From: Pseudomonas sp. ERMR1:02
GTDB lineage: Bacteria; Pseudomonadota; Gammaproteobacteria; Pseudomonadales; Pseudomonadaceae
Reading direction: 5' to 3'
Length of the DNA: 64,000 bases
Assembly (NCBI RefSeq): GCF_002277815.1
Contig: NZ_NKJI01000005.1
Location: 248,001 to 312,000 of the forward strand
Positions within the stretch are counted from its first letter, which is position 1. Every line of letters starts with the position of its first letter. The position numbers were made by a program, and so were the translations under genes. Positions 10,637 to 19,601 of this stretch are shown here, piece by piece. Below the pieces are notes generated by a model, which saw nothing but the letters and a program-made list of their open reading frames with translations, did not search any database and was not told where the DNA came from.

Positions 10637-11030
10637 GTTTGTGTCCTGCGGAATAGATGGCATGCGGATCTTTCAGGACCGGATCGACGGTTTTCCAGTC
10701 GCCGTTCTCGAAGACGCGGTAGAAGCAGCTCTGGCGACCGGTATGGCAGGCGATGTCACCGATCTGCTCGACCATCAGAATGATGACATCGGCGTCGCAG
10801 TCCAGGCGCATCTCATGCAGGGTCTGCACATGACCGGACTCTTCACCCTTGCGCCACAGCTTGCCACGGGAACGGGACCAGTAGATCGCACGGTTCTCGG
10901 CAGCGGTCAGCTCCAGCGCTTCGCGGTTCATCCAGGCCATCATCAGGACGCGCCCGGTCTTGTGATCCTGGGCAATCGCCGGCACCAGGCCATCGGCATC
11001 CCACTTGATCTCGTCCAGCCAGTTTTTCAT
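10629..11030 (-). CDS. hisI: Phosphoribosyl-AMP cyclohydrolase
   Basis: The 133-residue zinc enzyme for step 3 of histidine synthesis opens the adenine ring of PR-AMP. It carries [19 protein letters not shown], the metal-binding [15 protein letters not shown] region and [11 protein letters not shown] with the conserved cysteines. The ATG at 11030 is chosen over an upstream in-frame start at 11054 because it gives the family start [11 protein letters not shown] and follows a GGAGTC ribosome-binding site. It lies 90 bases downstream of ubiB, and hisE follows with overlap. Confidence 0.95.
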   Translation of the reverse strand: MKNWLDEIKWDADGLVPAIAQDHKTGRVLMMAWMNREALELTAAENRAIYWSRSRGKLWRKGEESGHVQTLHEMRLDCDADVIILMVEQIGDIACHTGRQSCFYRVFENGDWKTVDPVLKDPHAIYSAGHKHE

Positions 11031-11120
11031 CTTTGACTCCGATGCGGCCCGCACTTCAATAGCCGTGACCTAAAGTACAAATCAGCGTTGAAACAGTGTG
11101 CCAGTCGTTCACACAACTGG

Positions 11121-12725
11121 CTATCTGCGAACGACCAGATACAAGCCGACGGCCATCATGATGCCCGCCGGCCAATAGGCCAACTGATTTAACGGCCCTC
11201 CGGCGGCGAGGATGGCGCCCCCGGCCAAATGGGCCGTGCCGAGCAGACGCAAGAACCAGTCGTCGCGGCGTCTGTGCCACGGTGGCGGCGGATCGTTGGC
11301 GTGAGGCTGGGACATGCGCTCAAGCAGGTCGCGGGTCATGTTGGCCAGATGCGGGATCTGCTCGATCTGGCTCTGTACGTTGCTGAACAAGGCCTTGGGG
11401 CTGACACGTTCGCGCATCCAGCGCTCGAGGAACGGTTGCGCGGTGTTCCACAGGTCAAGTTCCGGATACAGCTGGCGGCCCAGGCCCTCGATGTTCAACA
11501 GGGTTTTTTGCAGCAGCACGAGTTGCGGCTGCACTTCCATGTTGAAGCGGCGCGCGGTCTGGAACAGGCGCATCAGCACCTGACCAAAGGAAATATCTTT
11601 TAACGGTTTTTCGAAGATTGGCTCGCACACGGTACGGATCGCCGCTTCGAATTCGTTGAGTTTGGTTTCCGCCGGCACCCAGCCCGAATCGATGTGCAAC
11701 TGCGCCACGCGTCGATAGTCACGCTTGAAGAAGGCGAACAGGTTGCGCGCCAGATAGTCCTGGTCTTCCGGGGTCAGGCTGCCGACGATGCCGCAGTCGA
11801 TCGCAATGTACTGCGGGCTCCACGGGCTTACGGTGCTGACGAAGATGTTGCCGGGGTGCATATCGGCATGGAAGAAGCTGTCGCGGAACACCTGAGTGAA
11901 GAAGATTTCCACGCCACGCTCGGCGAGCATTTTCATGTCGGTGCGCTGATCGGCCAGGGTTGTCAGGTCGGTGACCTGAATCCCGTATATGCGCTCCATG
12001 ACCAGCACTTTCGGCCGGCACCAGTCCCAGTAGACTTGCGGCACGTAGAGCAGCGGCGAACCCTCGAAGTTGCGCTTCAACTGGCTGGCGTTGGCCGCCT
12101 CGCGCAGCAGATCGAGTTCGTCGTAAATGGTTTTTTCGTAGTCGCTGACCACGTCCACCGGGTGCAACAGGCGCGCATCGGCGGAAACTCTTTCTGCCGC
12201 GCGGGCCAGGATGAACAGCCATGCCAGATCCTGGGCGATGATTGGCTTGAGGCCCGGGCGGATCACCTTCACGACCACTTCTTCACCGGTTTTCAGTTGC
12301 GCGGCGTGCACCTGCGCTACCGAGGCCGAGGCCAGCGGTTCAACGTCGAAACGGCTGAACACTTCGCTGATCTTTTTGCCGAGCTGCTCTTCGATCAGCT
12401 TGACCGAGACTTGCGAATCGAATGGTGGCACCCGATCCTGCAACTTCATCAACTCATCGGCGATGTCTTCGGGCAACAGGTCACGCCGGGTGGACAGAAT
12501 CTGCCCGAACTTGATGAAGATCGGTCCAAGGTCTTGCAGAGCCAGGCGCAATCGCTCGCCACGGCTCAGGTCCAGGGTCTTGCGCGGGAACCAGCGCCAC
12601 GGCAAGGCATAACGCAGCACCAGTAAAAACCAGGGCAGCGGCAGGGCGAATAGCAGGTCATCGAGGCGGTAGCGGATCACAACGCGCTGGATGCGCAACA
12701 GACGGCGGACGGCAAGCAGCTTCAT
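11121..12725 (-). CDS. ubiB: Ubiquinone biosynthesis kinase-like ATPase UbiB
   Basis: The 534-residue atypical kinase of the ABC1/COQ8 family is required for ubiquinone synthesis and is thought to help extract or organise lipid intermediates. The family KxGQ motif is visible as [16 protein letters not shown] (near residue 70). An Ala-rich nucleotide loop (ASASVAQVH) follows, then a VVVKVIRPG lysine strand, the [10 protein letters not shown] catalytic loop and a DCG metal motif. Two hydrophobic C-terminal helices (about 490-530) anchor it in the inner membrane. The start overlaps ubiJ by 4 bases. Confidence 0.96.
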   Translation of the reverse strand: MKLLAVRRLLRIQRVVIRYRLDDLLFALPLPWFLLVLRYALPWRWFPRKTLDLSRGERLRLALQDLGPIFIKFGQILSTRRDLLPEDIADELMKLQDRVPPFDSQVSVKLIEEQLGKKISEVFSRFDVEPLASASVAQVHAAQLKTGEEVVVKVIRPGLKPIIAQDLAWLFILARAAERVSADARLLHPVDVVSDYEKTIYDELDLLREAANASQLKRNFEGSPLLYVPQVYWDWCRPKVLVMERIYGIQVTDLTTLADQRTDMKMLAERGVEIFFTQVFRDSFFHADMHPGNIFVSTVSPWSPQYIAIDCGIVGSLTPEDQDYLARNLFAFFKRDYRRVAQLHIDSGWVPAETKLNEFEAAIRTVCEPIFEKPLKDISFGQVLMRLFQTARRFNMEVQPQLVLLQKTLLNIEGLGRQLYPELDLWNTAQPFLERWMRERVSPKALFSNVQSQIEQIPHLANMTRDLLERMSQPHANDPPPPWHRRRDDWFLRLLGTAHLAGGAILAAGGPLNQLAYWPAGIMMAVGLYLVVRR

Positions 12726-13345
12726 GCGTTATCGCTTGGGTCGAGGGATCGGGAAAGGCGCTCGAAACGCGCCTCGAGACGTTCCAGATCGAGTTTGATC
12801 TGGTCCAGTTCACTGAATCGGGCTTCGGCTTCGCGCTGACCGACGAGGGTGCGTGATTCTTCGGCCAGGTAATCGGCGAGGTTCTGGTTGAGGCTGGCAA
12901 ATCCTTGCTGATACCAGCGGGCGCGGCTGCGCAGGTGACCGCCAACCAGTTGCGTGGCGACGGGGCCGAGCACGCGTGCGAGTTCGTACTCCCAGTCCAG
13001 CTCAAGGTCCTGAAGGATCGCGGCCAGTTCCAGCAGCACACCGCTGTCGCCATCGAGCTCGACTTCAGGGGCATGCAGCACTGCGGTCTTGTCTTTGCTC
13101 ATCGCCAGTTTCAACAGGCTGGAAGCCGGTGCGCGCAAGGTGCAGTCGGCACCGGTTTCCCACTGGGAGGCGAGCATCAGGCCTTCATCGCTGGGCAGGA
13201 TAAATAATTGCAACGCCGGGCTACGGCAGTCGACAGCAATCACTTTGCCGCTCAAATGCGCGAGCCGCGGCAGCGCCGTGCTGTCGAGACGCAACACCCG
13301 GTTCAGACCGAGTTCAACGCTGGCGAGCAGGCCGGCGAGCAGCAT
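12722..13345 (-). CDS. ubiJ: Ubiquinone biosynthesis accessory factor UbiJ
   Basis: This 207-residue protein has an N-terminal SCP2 lipid-binding domain (about 15-110) and a C-terminal coiled coil (about 165-205, rich in Leu, Glu and Arg). UbiJ with UbiK scaffolds the soluble complex that carries hydrophobic ubiquinone precursors between the late enzymes. The ATG shares one base with the ubiE stop (TGATG), and the stop overlaps the ubiB start. The ubiE-ubiJ-ubiB order is the conserved gammaproteobacterial arrangement and supports the call. Confidence 0.93.
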   Translation of the reverse strand: MLLAGLLASVELGLNRVLRLDSTALPRLAHLSGKVIAVDCRSPALQLFILPSDEGLMLASQWETGADCTLRAPASSLLKLAMSKDKTAVLHAPEVELDGDSGVLLELAAILQDLELDWEYELARVLGPVATQLVGGHLRSRARWYQQGFASLNQNLADYLAEESRTLVGQREAEARFSELDQIKLDLERLEARFERLSRSLDPSDNA

Positions 13346-14115
13346 CAGGGCTTGATGCCGCGGTGCAGGGCGACGATGCCCGCGGTCATGTTGTGATAGG
13401 TCACGCGGTCGAAACCGGCTTCGACCATCATCGACTTCAGGGTTTCCTGATTCGGGTGCATGCGGATCGATTCGGCCAGGTAGCGATAGCTTTCCGAGTC
13501 GTTGGTGATCAGCTTGCCCATCAACGGCATGAAAGCGAACGAGTAAGCGTCGTAGGCCTTGGACATCAGTGCGTTGGTCGGCTTGGAGAACTCCAGAACC
13601 AGCAAGCGGCCGCCGGGCTTGAGTACGCGCAGCATCGAACGCAACGCGTCCTCTTTATGGGTCACGTTACGCAGGCCGAAGGCGATGGTCACGCAGTCGA
13701 AATGGTTGTCCGGGAACGGCAGTTTTTCTGCATCGGCCTGGACGAATTCGACATTGCCGGCCACACCCAGGTCCAGCAGACGGTCACGACCGACCTTGAG
13801 CATGGATTCGTTGATGTCGGCCAGGACCACCTGGCCGGTCGGACCTACAAGATGCGAGAACTTGCGGGTCAGGTCGCCGGTGCCACCGGCGATGTCGAGC
13901 ACGCGATTGCCGGTGCGTACGCCCGACAGTTCGATCGCGAAACGCTTCCACAGGCGGTGCATGCCGCCCGACAGAAGGTCGTTCATCAGGTCGTATTTGG
14001 CGGCTACCGAATGGAAAACTTCAGCGACTTTTTCCGCTTTCTGGCTTTCCGGAACGTTTTTGAAGCCGAAGTGAGTGGTGGGTTCGGCATCGCTGCCTTT
14101 GCGCTGATCAGTCAT
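13345..14115 (-). CDS. ubiE: Ubiquinone/menaquinone C-methyltransferase UbiE
   Basis: The 256-residue SAM-dependent methyltransferase C-methylates the benzoquinol ring. It shows the SAM-binding motif [11 protein letters not shown] (near residue 72), [33 protein letters not shown] and [17 protein letters not shown], all highly conserved in UbiE. The frame is open upstream to 14178. The ATG at 14115 gives the family length and the start [18 protein letters not shown]. It is the first gene of the ubi-his-tat block on the minus strand. Confidence 0.96.
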   Translation of the reverse strand: MTDQRKGSDAEPTTHFGFKNVPESQKAEKVAEVFHSVAAKYDLMNDLLSGGMHRLWKRFAIELSGVRTGNRVLDIAGGTGDLTRKFSHLVGPTGQVVLADINESMLKVGRDRLLDLGVAGNVEFVQADAEKLPFPDNHFDCVTIAFGLRNVTHKEDALRSMLRVLKPGGRLLVLEFSKPTNALMSKAYDAYSFAFMPLMGKLITNDSESYRYLAESIRMHPNQETLKSMMVEAGFDRVTYHNMTAGIVALHRGIKP

Positions 14116-14270
14116 ATCGCTGTCACCAAAAGAGAATGCGCGACATTCTAATCCCCATGGGATGCTTTGTCTTGGCAAGGCTGAAGGTAAGATGGATCAC
14201 CTTCGGGACGTTTTGCCGCAGCAGTGGTCAAGATTCGCCGAACAAGTATTCATAAAACAGGAGTCATTCG

Positions 14271-14546
14271 ATGGCCCGTATTAGTGTTGAGCGTGCCCAC
14301 GGCCTGGGTAAGGAAGTAGCGCGCGAGAAGGCTGACAAGTTGGCGCAGAAACTCTGCGACCAATATGGCCTGGAGCCGCAATGGTCCGGCGACACCTTGA
14401 ACCTCAAGCGTTCGGGTGTGAAAGGCGCGGTGCATGTCGCCGACGATTCGATCCGGGTCGAAGTGGAGTTGGGCCTGATGATGTCGGCCATGAGCGGCAT
14501 GATCAAAGCGGAAATCGAAAAGGCGCTCGAAAAAGCCTTGGTGTAA
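14271..14546 (+). CDS. Polyhydroxyalkanoic acid system family protein
   Basis: This 91-residue protein (MARISVERAHGLGKEVAREK...) resembles the small conserved family found near mcl-PHA genes in Pseudomonas (the PHA-granule-region family). It has a charged helical N-terminal half and a hydrophobic, Met-rich stretch (VELGLMMSAMSGMIKAEIEK) near the end. No catalytic residues are evident and its molecular role is unknown to me. The ATG is preceded by ACAGGAGTCATTCG, a good ribosome-binding site. It is divergent from ubiE and upstream of phaI. Confidence 0.8.
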   Translation: MARISVERAHGLGKEVAREKADKLAQKLCDQYGLEPQWSGDTLNLKRSGVKGAVHVADDSIRVEVELGLMMSAMSGMIKAEIEKALEKALV

Positions 14547-14572
14547 GCCGATTCCTTCTGTGGAATGGGATC

Positions 14573-14668
14573 AAATGTGGGAGCGGGCTTGCTCGCGAAT
14601 GCGGTCTGCCAGTTGACTGAGACGTTGACTGACACGACGCCTTCGCGAGCAAGCCCGCTCCCACATTT
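14573..14668. repeat. Paired REP element, GGGAGCGGGCTTGCTCGCGAA subtype
   Basis: AAATGTGGGAGCGGGCTTGC and its inverted partner GCAAGCCCGCTCCCACATTT, about 55 bases apart. The same subtype occurs at 29149 and 50622. Of the gap before phaI, 14669-14795 holds the phaIF upstream region; I see no strong promoter hexamers there. Confidence 0.88.
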
Positions 14669-14795
14669 GGTTGTGGTGAATCCGAAGGTTTATGTCAGTT
14701 GTTAGGGTGCCGTTTCTAATTTTTCTCCCTACTTTGTGCCTGAGCCCGACACTTTCGCGGGCAGTTCCTCAAACCTTCTGCGCGTGAGGTGCACC

Positions 14796-15218
14796 ATGGC
14801 CAAAGTTATTTTGAAGAAAAAAATCGACGCTTCGACTGCTGCTCTGAGTGACGTCAAATCCTATGCCCGCAAGATCTGGCTGGCAGGCCTGGGTGCCTAC
14901 ACCAAGGTTGGCCAAGAGGGCAGTGATTACTTTCAAGAGCTGATCAAGGCTGGTCAAGCTGTTGAAGATCAAGGAAAAAAAGCGGTTGCCGAGAAGCTTG
15001 AAGCGGCCAATGCCGAGATCGATGAAGCCAAGAGTGAAGTGACTACTTTCAAAGGCCGGGTCGAAGTTCAACTCGACAAGGTCGAGAAGGCATTCGACAC
15101 CCGTGTCGCAAGTGCCTTGAATCGTATCGGTATTCCGTCTAAACATGACGTTGAGACACTCTCTGTCAAGCTCGATGAGCTGACGGCATTGCTCGAACGC
15201 GTCGCGCAAAAATCTTAA
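14796..15218 (+). CDS. phaI: PHA granule-associated phasin PhaI
   Basis: The 140-residue phasin coats polyhydroxyalkanoate granules. The helical amphipathic protein contains the KSYARKIWLAGLGAYTKVG motif that also occurs in the neighbouring PhaF (YSRKIWLAGLGVYSKI), so the two genes share a phasin domain. The C-terminal part (about 95-140) is a heptad-like helix for oligomerisation. The ATG at 14796 is chosen over an upstream in-frame ATG at 14736 because of its ribosome-binding site (GTGAGGTGCACC) and the known family start. It is followed by phaF after 10 bases. Confidence 0.95.
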   Translation: MAKVILKKKIDASTAALSDVKSYARKIWLAGLGAYTKVGQEGSDYFQELIKAGQAVEDQGKKAVAEKLEAANAEIDEAKSEVTTFKGRVEVQLDKVEKAFDTRVASALNRIGIPSKHDVETLSVKLDELTALLERVAQKS

Positions 15219-15228
15219 GGAGAACGGA

Positions 15229-16029
15229 ATGGCTGTTAAAAAGAACACCGAAAAAGAGGGCAGCTCGTGGATCGGGAAAGTCGAAGACTACTCCCGAAAA
15301 ATCTGGCTGGCTGGTCTAGGCGTGTACTCGAAGATCGACACTGACGGCAGCAAGCTCTTCGATACATTGGTTAAAGACGGCGAGAAAGCCGAGAAGCTCG
15401 CCAAGAGCGCTGTTGGCAATAAAGTCGACGACGTCAAAGACTCCGCATCGTCGGCCAAGTCGCGCATCAGCGGCGTGAAAGACCGCGCACTGGGCAAGTG
15501 GGATGAGCTGGAAGGGGCTTTCGACAAGCGCCTGAACAGCGCCATTTCGCGCCTGGGTGTACCGAGCCGCAATGAGGTCAAGGAACTGCACAGCAAGGTC
15601 GATACGCTGACCAAGCAAATCGAAAAACTGACCGGTGCCAAGGTTGCGCCAGTTGCAGCAAAATCCGCGGCAGCCAAACCGGCCGCCAAGACTGCAGCCA
15701 AGCCACTGGCCAAAGCTGCGGCTAAACCCGCCGCCAAACCAGCTGCCAAGACTGCCGCTGCAAAACCTGCTGCTGCCAAGCCTGCGGCCAAACCGGTCGC
15801 CGCCAAGCCGGCAGCGAAACCTGCAGCAGCCAAACCAGCAGCCGCGAAGAAGCCAGCAGTGAAAAAACCGGCAGCTCCAAAAGCCGCCGCACCAAAACCA
15901 GCAGTAGCTGCCGCCAAACCGGCAATTTCGGCCGCTCCGGTCAGCCCATCGAACTCCTCTGCTGCGCCGACCCCTGCTGTAACCCCGACTGCCGCGCCAG
16001 CCCCATCGACGCCAACCAGTCAGTCCTGA
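15229..16029 (+). CDS. phaF: PHA granule-associated phasin and histone-like protein PhaF
   Basis: The 266-residue two-domain protein has residues 1-140 as a phasin domain homologous to PhaI, ending in a leucine-zipper-like helix (VDTLTKQIEKLTG). Residues about 145-235 are a histone-H1-like tail of repeated AAKPA units (AAAKPAAAKPAAKPV and variants), and an Ala/Pro/Ser/Thr end follows. In P. putida PhaF binds DNA through such a tail and positions granules for even segregation at division. The AGGAG ribosome-binding site lies 6 bases before the ATG. The repetitive tail is prone to length change. A terminator follows. Confidence 0.95.
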   Translation: MAVKKNTEKEGSSWIGKVEDYSRKIWLAGLGVYSKIDTDGSKLFDTLVKDGEKAEKLAKSAVGNKVDDVKDSASSAKSRISGVKDRALGKWDELEGAFDKRLNSAISRLGVPSRNEVKELHSKVDTLTKQIEKLTGAKVAPVAAKSAAAKPAAKTAAKPLAKAAAKPAAKPAAKTAAAKPAAAKPAAKPVAAKPAAKPAAAKPAAAKKPAVKKPAAPKAAAPKPAVAAAKPAISAAPVSPSNSSAAPTPAVTPTAAPAPSTPTSQS

Positions 16030-16042
16030 TTCTTCGGGGCTC

Positions 16043-16079
16043 AAAAAAGCGCCCGGCCTGCCAAGGTCGGGCGTTTTTG
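16043..16079 (+). terminator. Intrinsic terminator of phaIF
   Basis: The stem CGCCCGGCC/GGTCGGGCG (one G-U pair) with a TGCCAA loop is flanked by six As and five Ts. It lies between the convergent phaF and phaD genes and, with A and T tracts on both sides, could work in both directions. Confidence 0.88.
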
Positions 16080-16116
16080 TTTGTGCACGATTCAATGACC
16101 ATTGCGGGTAAGGGGG

Positions 16117-16737
16117 TTATTCGTGCTCTTCGAGGTATTGCAGCGCCAGCCGCTCAGTCGCCACCTTGATCGGTGGCAACAGATGCGGCGCCACCAGCAT
16201 CATGATCTGGTACACCACCAGTCGCACCTCACCTTCTCGATCGAGAATCCGCTGATAGTCCAGCGAGAACAGCAGAGTCATGGTGATCTGTTCCACCAGT
16301 TGCCCCAATGCCTGGGTTTCGCTGACCAATTGCCCCTGAGCCTTCAATTGCGCTAGCAACGATGCCAACGTGCGCTTCAGCCCGTTGAGCAGGTTGCGAA
16401 TGCCCTTGGCCAGTTTCGGCAAACGTCCGGCCAGGTTGGACAGGTCCTGGAACAGAAAGCGGTAGTGAGCCAGGCGTTCGACGATCAAATGCAGGAATAG
16501 CCAGTACTCATCGGGGGCCAGTTCGACGTCGGAGGGTGGATCGAGCAAGGGCGCAAGCTCGGTCTGGAAGCGTTCGAATAGCCCGAGAATCAACGGCTCC
16601 TTGCCGTGGAAGTGGTAGTAGAGGTTGCCCGGGCTGATGCCCATCTCGTTGGCAACTTCCATGGTGGAGACATTCGGTTCGCCCTTCTGATTGAACAACT
16701 GCAGGGCACATTCGAGGATGCGGTCGCGGGTTTTCAT
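16117..16737 (-). CDS. phaD: TetR-family regulator PhaD
   Basis: The 206-residue TetR-type protein has its N-terminal helix-turn-helix at about 23-47 (TMEVANEMGISPGNLYYHF). The C-terminal ligand domain is helical with a LDRE/LVVYQIM end. In P. putida PhaD activates the phaC1 and phaI promoters in response to a fatty-acid-derived ligand. The gene is last in phaC1-phaZ-phaC2-phaD. The intended phaC2 stop (16798) leaves a 60-base gap. As sequenced, the frameshifted phaC2 frame runs on to overlap its start by 4 bases, which I regard as chance. Confidence 0.94.
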   Translation of the reverse strand: MKTRDRILECALQLFNQKGEPNVSTMEVANEMGISPGNLYYHFHGKEPLILGLFERFQTELAPLLDPPSDVELAPDEYWLFLHLIVERLAHYRFLFQDLSNLAGRLPKLAKGIRNLLNGLKRTLASLLAQLKAQGQLVSETQALGQLVEQITMTLLFSLDYQRILDREGEVRLVVYQIMMLVAPHLLPPIKVATERLALQYLEEHE

Positions 16738-16797
16738 CCAGTCTTCTTAATGTTCGGATCATGCCACGGCCGCCGACGGCCGTGGGTCGGTTGAACG

Positions 16798-18479
16798 TCA
16801 GCGCACGCGCACGTAAGTACCGGGCGCCGCCTCCATCGGTGGGTAGTTCTGGTTGCCGAGGGCCATGTCGGTTTCCTTTTGCGCGCCTGAACGTTCCTGA
16901 ATCCAGCCCAGCCATTGCGTCCACCAGCTGCCGTCGACCTGTTTGGCGTCGTAGTACCAGGCGCGTGGGTCGCTGCTGAGTTTGGCGCCCTCGACGTAGT
17001 TGGCTTTCGGGTTGCTTGGCGGGTTGAGAATGCTCTGCACATGGCCACTGTTGGACAGCACGAAGCGGCGCTCCCCCCCAGCAGTAGCGTCGAGCGATAC
17101 ACCGCATCCCACGGCGTGATGTGATCATTGATGCCGGCGACGCTGAAGCTGTCGACGGTGACTTTCTGCAAATCGATCGGCGTGCCGCACACTTCAAGGC
17201 CGCCCGGGTGGTTCAGCGGGTTGTGCTTGAAGAAGTCCAGCAAGTCCCCATGCAGGGCTGCCGGCAGGCGTGTGTTGTCGTTGTTCCAGTAGAGAATATC
17301 GAACGCCGGTGGCTCCTTGCCCAGCAGGTAGTTGTTGACGAAGTAGCTCCAGATCAAGTCGTTGGGGCGCATCCAGGCGAAGATCTTGGCCATGTCCCGG
17401 CCATCCAGAACGCCTTTCTGATAGGAGCGGCGCTTGGCGGCTTCCAGGGTCTGTTCGTCGGCGAAGAGAGTCGCCGGCGAATCCAGTTGGCTGTCGAGCA
17501 GGCTGACCAGGTACGTCGCACTGGAGACCCGCCGTAGCTGCCGCTTGGCCTGCAAGTGACCCTGCAGCGCGGCAATGGTTAGTCCGCCGGCGCAGGCTCC
17601 CATCAGGTTGACCTCCCGCGCGCCGGTAATCGCCCGGCAGACATTCATGGCTTCTTCCACCGCTTCAACGTAGGTCGACAGACCCCATTCACGGTGGCGC
17701 ACATCCGGGTTGCGCCAACTGATCATGAAGGTTTGCAGGCCATTCTTGAGGGCGTACTGGACGAAACTGTTATGGGGGCTCAAGTCGAAAATGTAGTACT
17801 TGTTGATCTGTGGCGGCACCACCAACAGCGGTTTGGAATATTGTTTTTCGCTCATCGGCTTGTACTGGATCAGCTCCAGCAGTTCATTGCGAAACACTAC
17901 AGCGCCGGTGGTGGTCGCGACCGTCTTCCCGACCTCGAAAGCCTGCTTGGTGACTTGTCGGGGCAGGCCATCGTTGTGCAGAAAATCGTCCACCAGATGG
18001 CTGATCCCGCGCACCAGGCTGTTGCCGCCGGAGTTGAAGATTTCCTTGATCGCCAGCGGATTGAGCAGGCTGTTGGATGGCGACACGGCATCATTGAGCA
18101 AGGCGAACGCGAAATGTGCGCGTGCGCGATCGTCAGGGCTCATGTTGCTTTCGTCGATCCAACTTTTGACCTGCTTCTGCCAGCTCAGGTAGGCCTGCAG
18201 GCTGCGACGATAAAACGGGTTGAGGCTCCATGCCGGGTCGGCAAAACGACTGTCCTGCGGGTTGGTCGGGTGCAGGGTTTCACCCAGCAGCACTCGGCCC
18301 AGTTGGCCGCCCAGTTTCAGGGCGTGCCGGGCGCTGTGCACCGGGTTGCGCAAACCATGGGAGGCAACGCTGCGCAGCGTTGAAAACAGATCCCGACCGC
18401 GCAGGCCGGTGATCGCACTCTGTGCATTGATGAACGCGGCGGGAGAGGGCAATGAGCCCCTCGCTGGTTTGTCACGCAT
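16798..18479 (-). CDS. phaC2: Class II PHA synthase 2, frameshifted as sequenced
   Basis: The enzyme polymerises (R)-3-hydroxyacyl-CoA into medium-chain-length PHA. From the ATG at 18479 the protein matches the class II family: the nucleophile Cys296 in LMGACAGG and Asp452 in GINDHITPWD. At a run of seven Gs on the coding strand (plus 17073-17079) the frame is lost. The expected continuation (ERRFVLSNSGHVQSILNPP, with catalytic His480, to a stop at 16798) is in the next frame. One extra G would restore a 560-residue protein, the family length. Without it the frame continues as unrelated sequence to 16734 and lacks His480, so the product would be inactive. A homopolymer sequencing error is the simplest explanation; a true mutation is possible. 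Confidence 0.93.
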
Positions 18480-18604
18480 CAGTCAACACTCCTTCGTCTT
18501 CAGGCCAAAAACAAACACACCGAACCAGAACACCATAGACGCTGTTGCGGATTGTTGCGCGGCGCGGCGTTCTGCCGTCCACATTTCATAAAAAAACGGG
18601 CCGA

Positions 18605-19459
18605 TTAACCGCCCAGTGGCGATGGGTGCGGGTGCATTACCGCACGCTGCCGCTCTTCCTCAAGGAACTTCATGATGATCGGCGCCACAGCTTCGGCCCG
18701 GGTAATCAGGAACAGGTGCCCGTCATCGATGATGTGCATTTGGGCGTTGGGAATCCGCCAGGCCAGCAAACGCATGTTGACCAGCGGGATCAACGGATCG
18801 TCGTCGCCAGCCAGTACCAGGGTCGGCTGGTGGATCTTGTGCAGCCAGTGAATGCTGGTCCAGCCGAGACCGGCGAACAACTGCCAGTAGTAACCAAGCT
18901 TACCCGCCGAACGCACCTTGGCCGCGTGGCTCGCGGCCAGCGTCGGGTCTCTACGGAACGCGCCGCCGTAGATCATCGGCGCAATGCGGATCACGTGCGA
19001 AGGCTGGATGTAGCGACGTGGGCTGGCCATCATCCACAGCACTTTCGGTTTGCCCGGCACCATCAACGCGCCTGCTGCCGTCGCCGCAAGCACAAGCTTC
19101 TTGCAGCGCTCCGGATAGTCAAAGGCGAACTGTTGGGCAAGGGCGCCACCCCAGGACACGCCGATTACATTGACCCGCCCGTAATCGAGGTAGTCGAGCA
19201 TGCGTGCCGTGAGTTTCGCCAGGCTCGGAAACCGATACGGAAGAGTCGGCGTCGACGAGCCGCCGACACCGGGAACGTCGAACGCGATGACTTCCAGATC
19301 CGGGTCCAGCGCCGCGACAAACGGAAACACCAGCTCCAGGTTGGCGCCGATGCCGTTGAAAATCAGCAAAGGCGTCAAGTGAGGTTTGCCGGGGCGCACC
19401 GCCGTGCGGAGGGTCTGGCCATCCAGGTCGACGGTACGGAATATGAACGGTTGCGGCAT
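18605..19459 (-). CDS. phaZ: Medium-chain-length PHA depolymerase
   Basis: The 284-residue intracellular alpha/beta hydrolase releases 3-hydroxy acids from stored PHA. The lipase box GVSWGG holds Ser102. Asp221 (LAGDDDPLIP) and His248 (IIDDGHLF) complete the triad, at the numbering known for the P. putida enzyme. It lies between phaC1 and phaC2 as in other pseudomonads, allowing turnover to be set with synthesis. The 142-base gap to phaC1 contains a REP pair, which may affect transcript stability between synthase and depolymerase. The stop (18605) is 125 bases before the phaC2 start. Confidence 0.96.
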   Translation of the reverse strand: MPQPFIFRTVDLDGQTLRTAVRPGKPHLTPLLIFNGIGANLELVFPFVAALDPDLEVIAFDVPGVGGSSTPTLPYRFPSLAKLTARMLDYLDYGRVNVIGVSWGGALAQQFAFDYPERCKKLVLAATAAGALMVPGKPKVLWMMASPRRYIQPSHVIRIAPMIYGGAFRRDPTLAASHAAKVRSAGKLGYYWQLFAGLGWTSIHWLHKIHQPTLVLAGDDDPLIPLVNMRLLAWRIPNAQMHIIDDGHLFLITRAEAVAPIIMKFLEEERQRAVMHPHPSPLGG

Positions 19460-19501
19460 GCTCTAGCCCTGTGGGTGAATCGTTGTTCCTGACACAAACT
19501 C

Positions 19502-19588
19502 CGTAGGAGCCGGCTTGCTGGCGATTGCATCTACGCGGTTTAACTGAATCATCGCGGCGCCTGCATCGCCAGCAAGCCGGCTCCTACG
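19502..19588. repeat. Paired REP element, GGAGCCGGCTTGCTGGCGAT subtype
   Basis: CGTAGGAGCCGGCTTGCTGG and the inverted CCAGCAAGCCGGCTCCTACG. This is the only pair of this sequence subtype in the window. It separates phaC1 from phaZ. Confidence 0.88.
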
Positions 19589-19601
19589 GGTATAGGGTCA
19601 T

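Noticed and set aside
16734..17078. PhaC2 apparently extended by about 110 residues and overlapping the phaD start by 4 bases
   Set aside because: The extra sequence is the wrong frame after the G-run frameshift. The family C-terminus is intact in the next frame and stops at 16798, so the ATGA overlap is chance.
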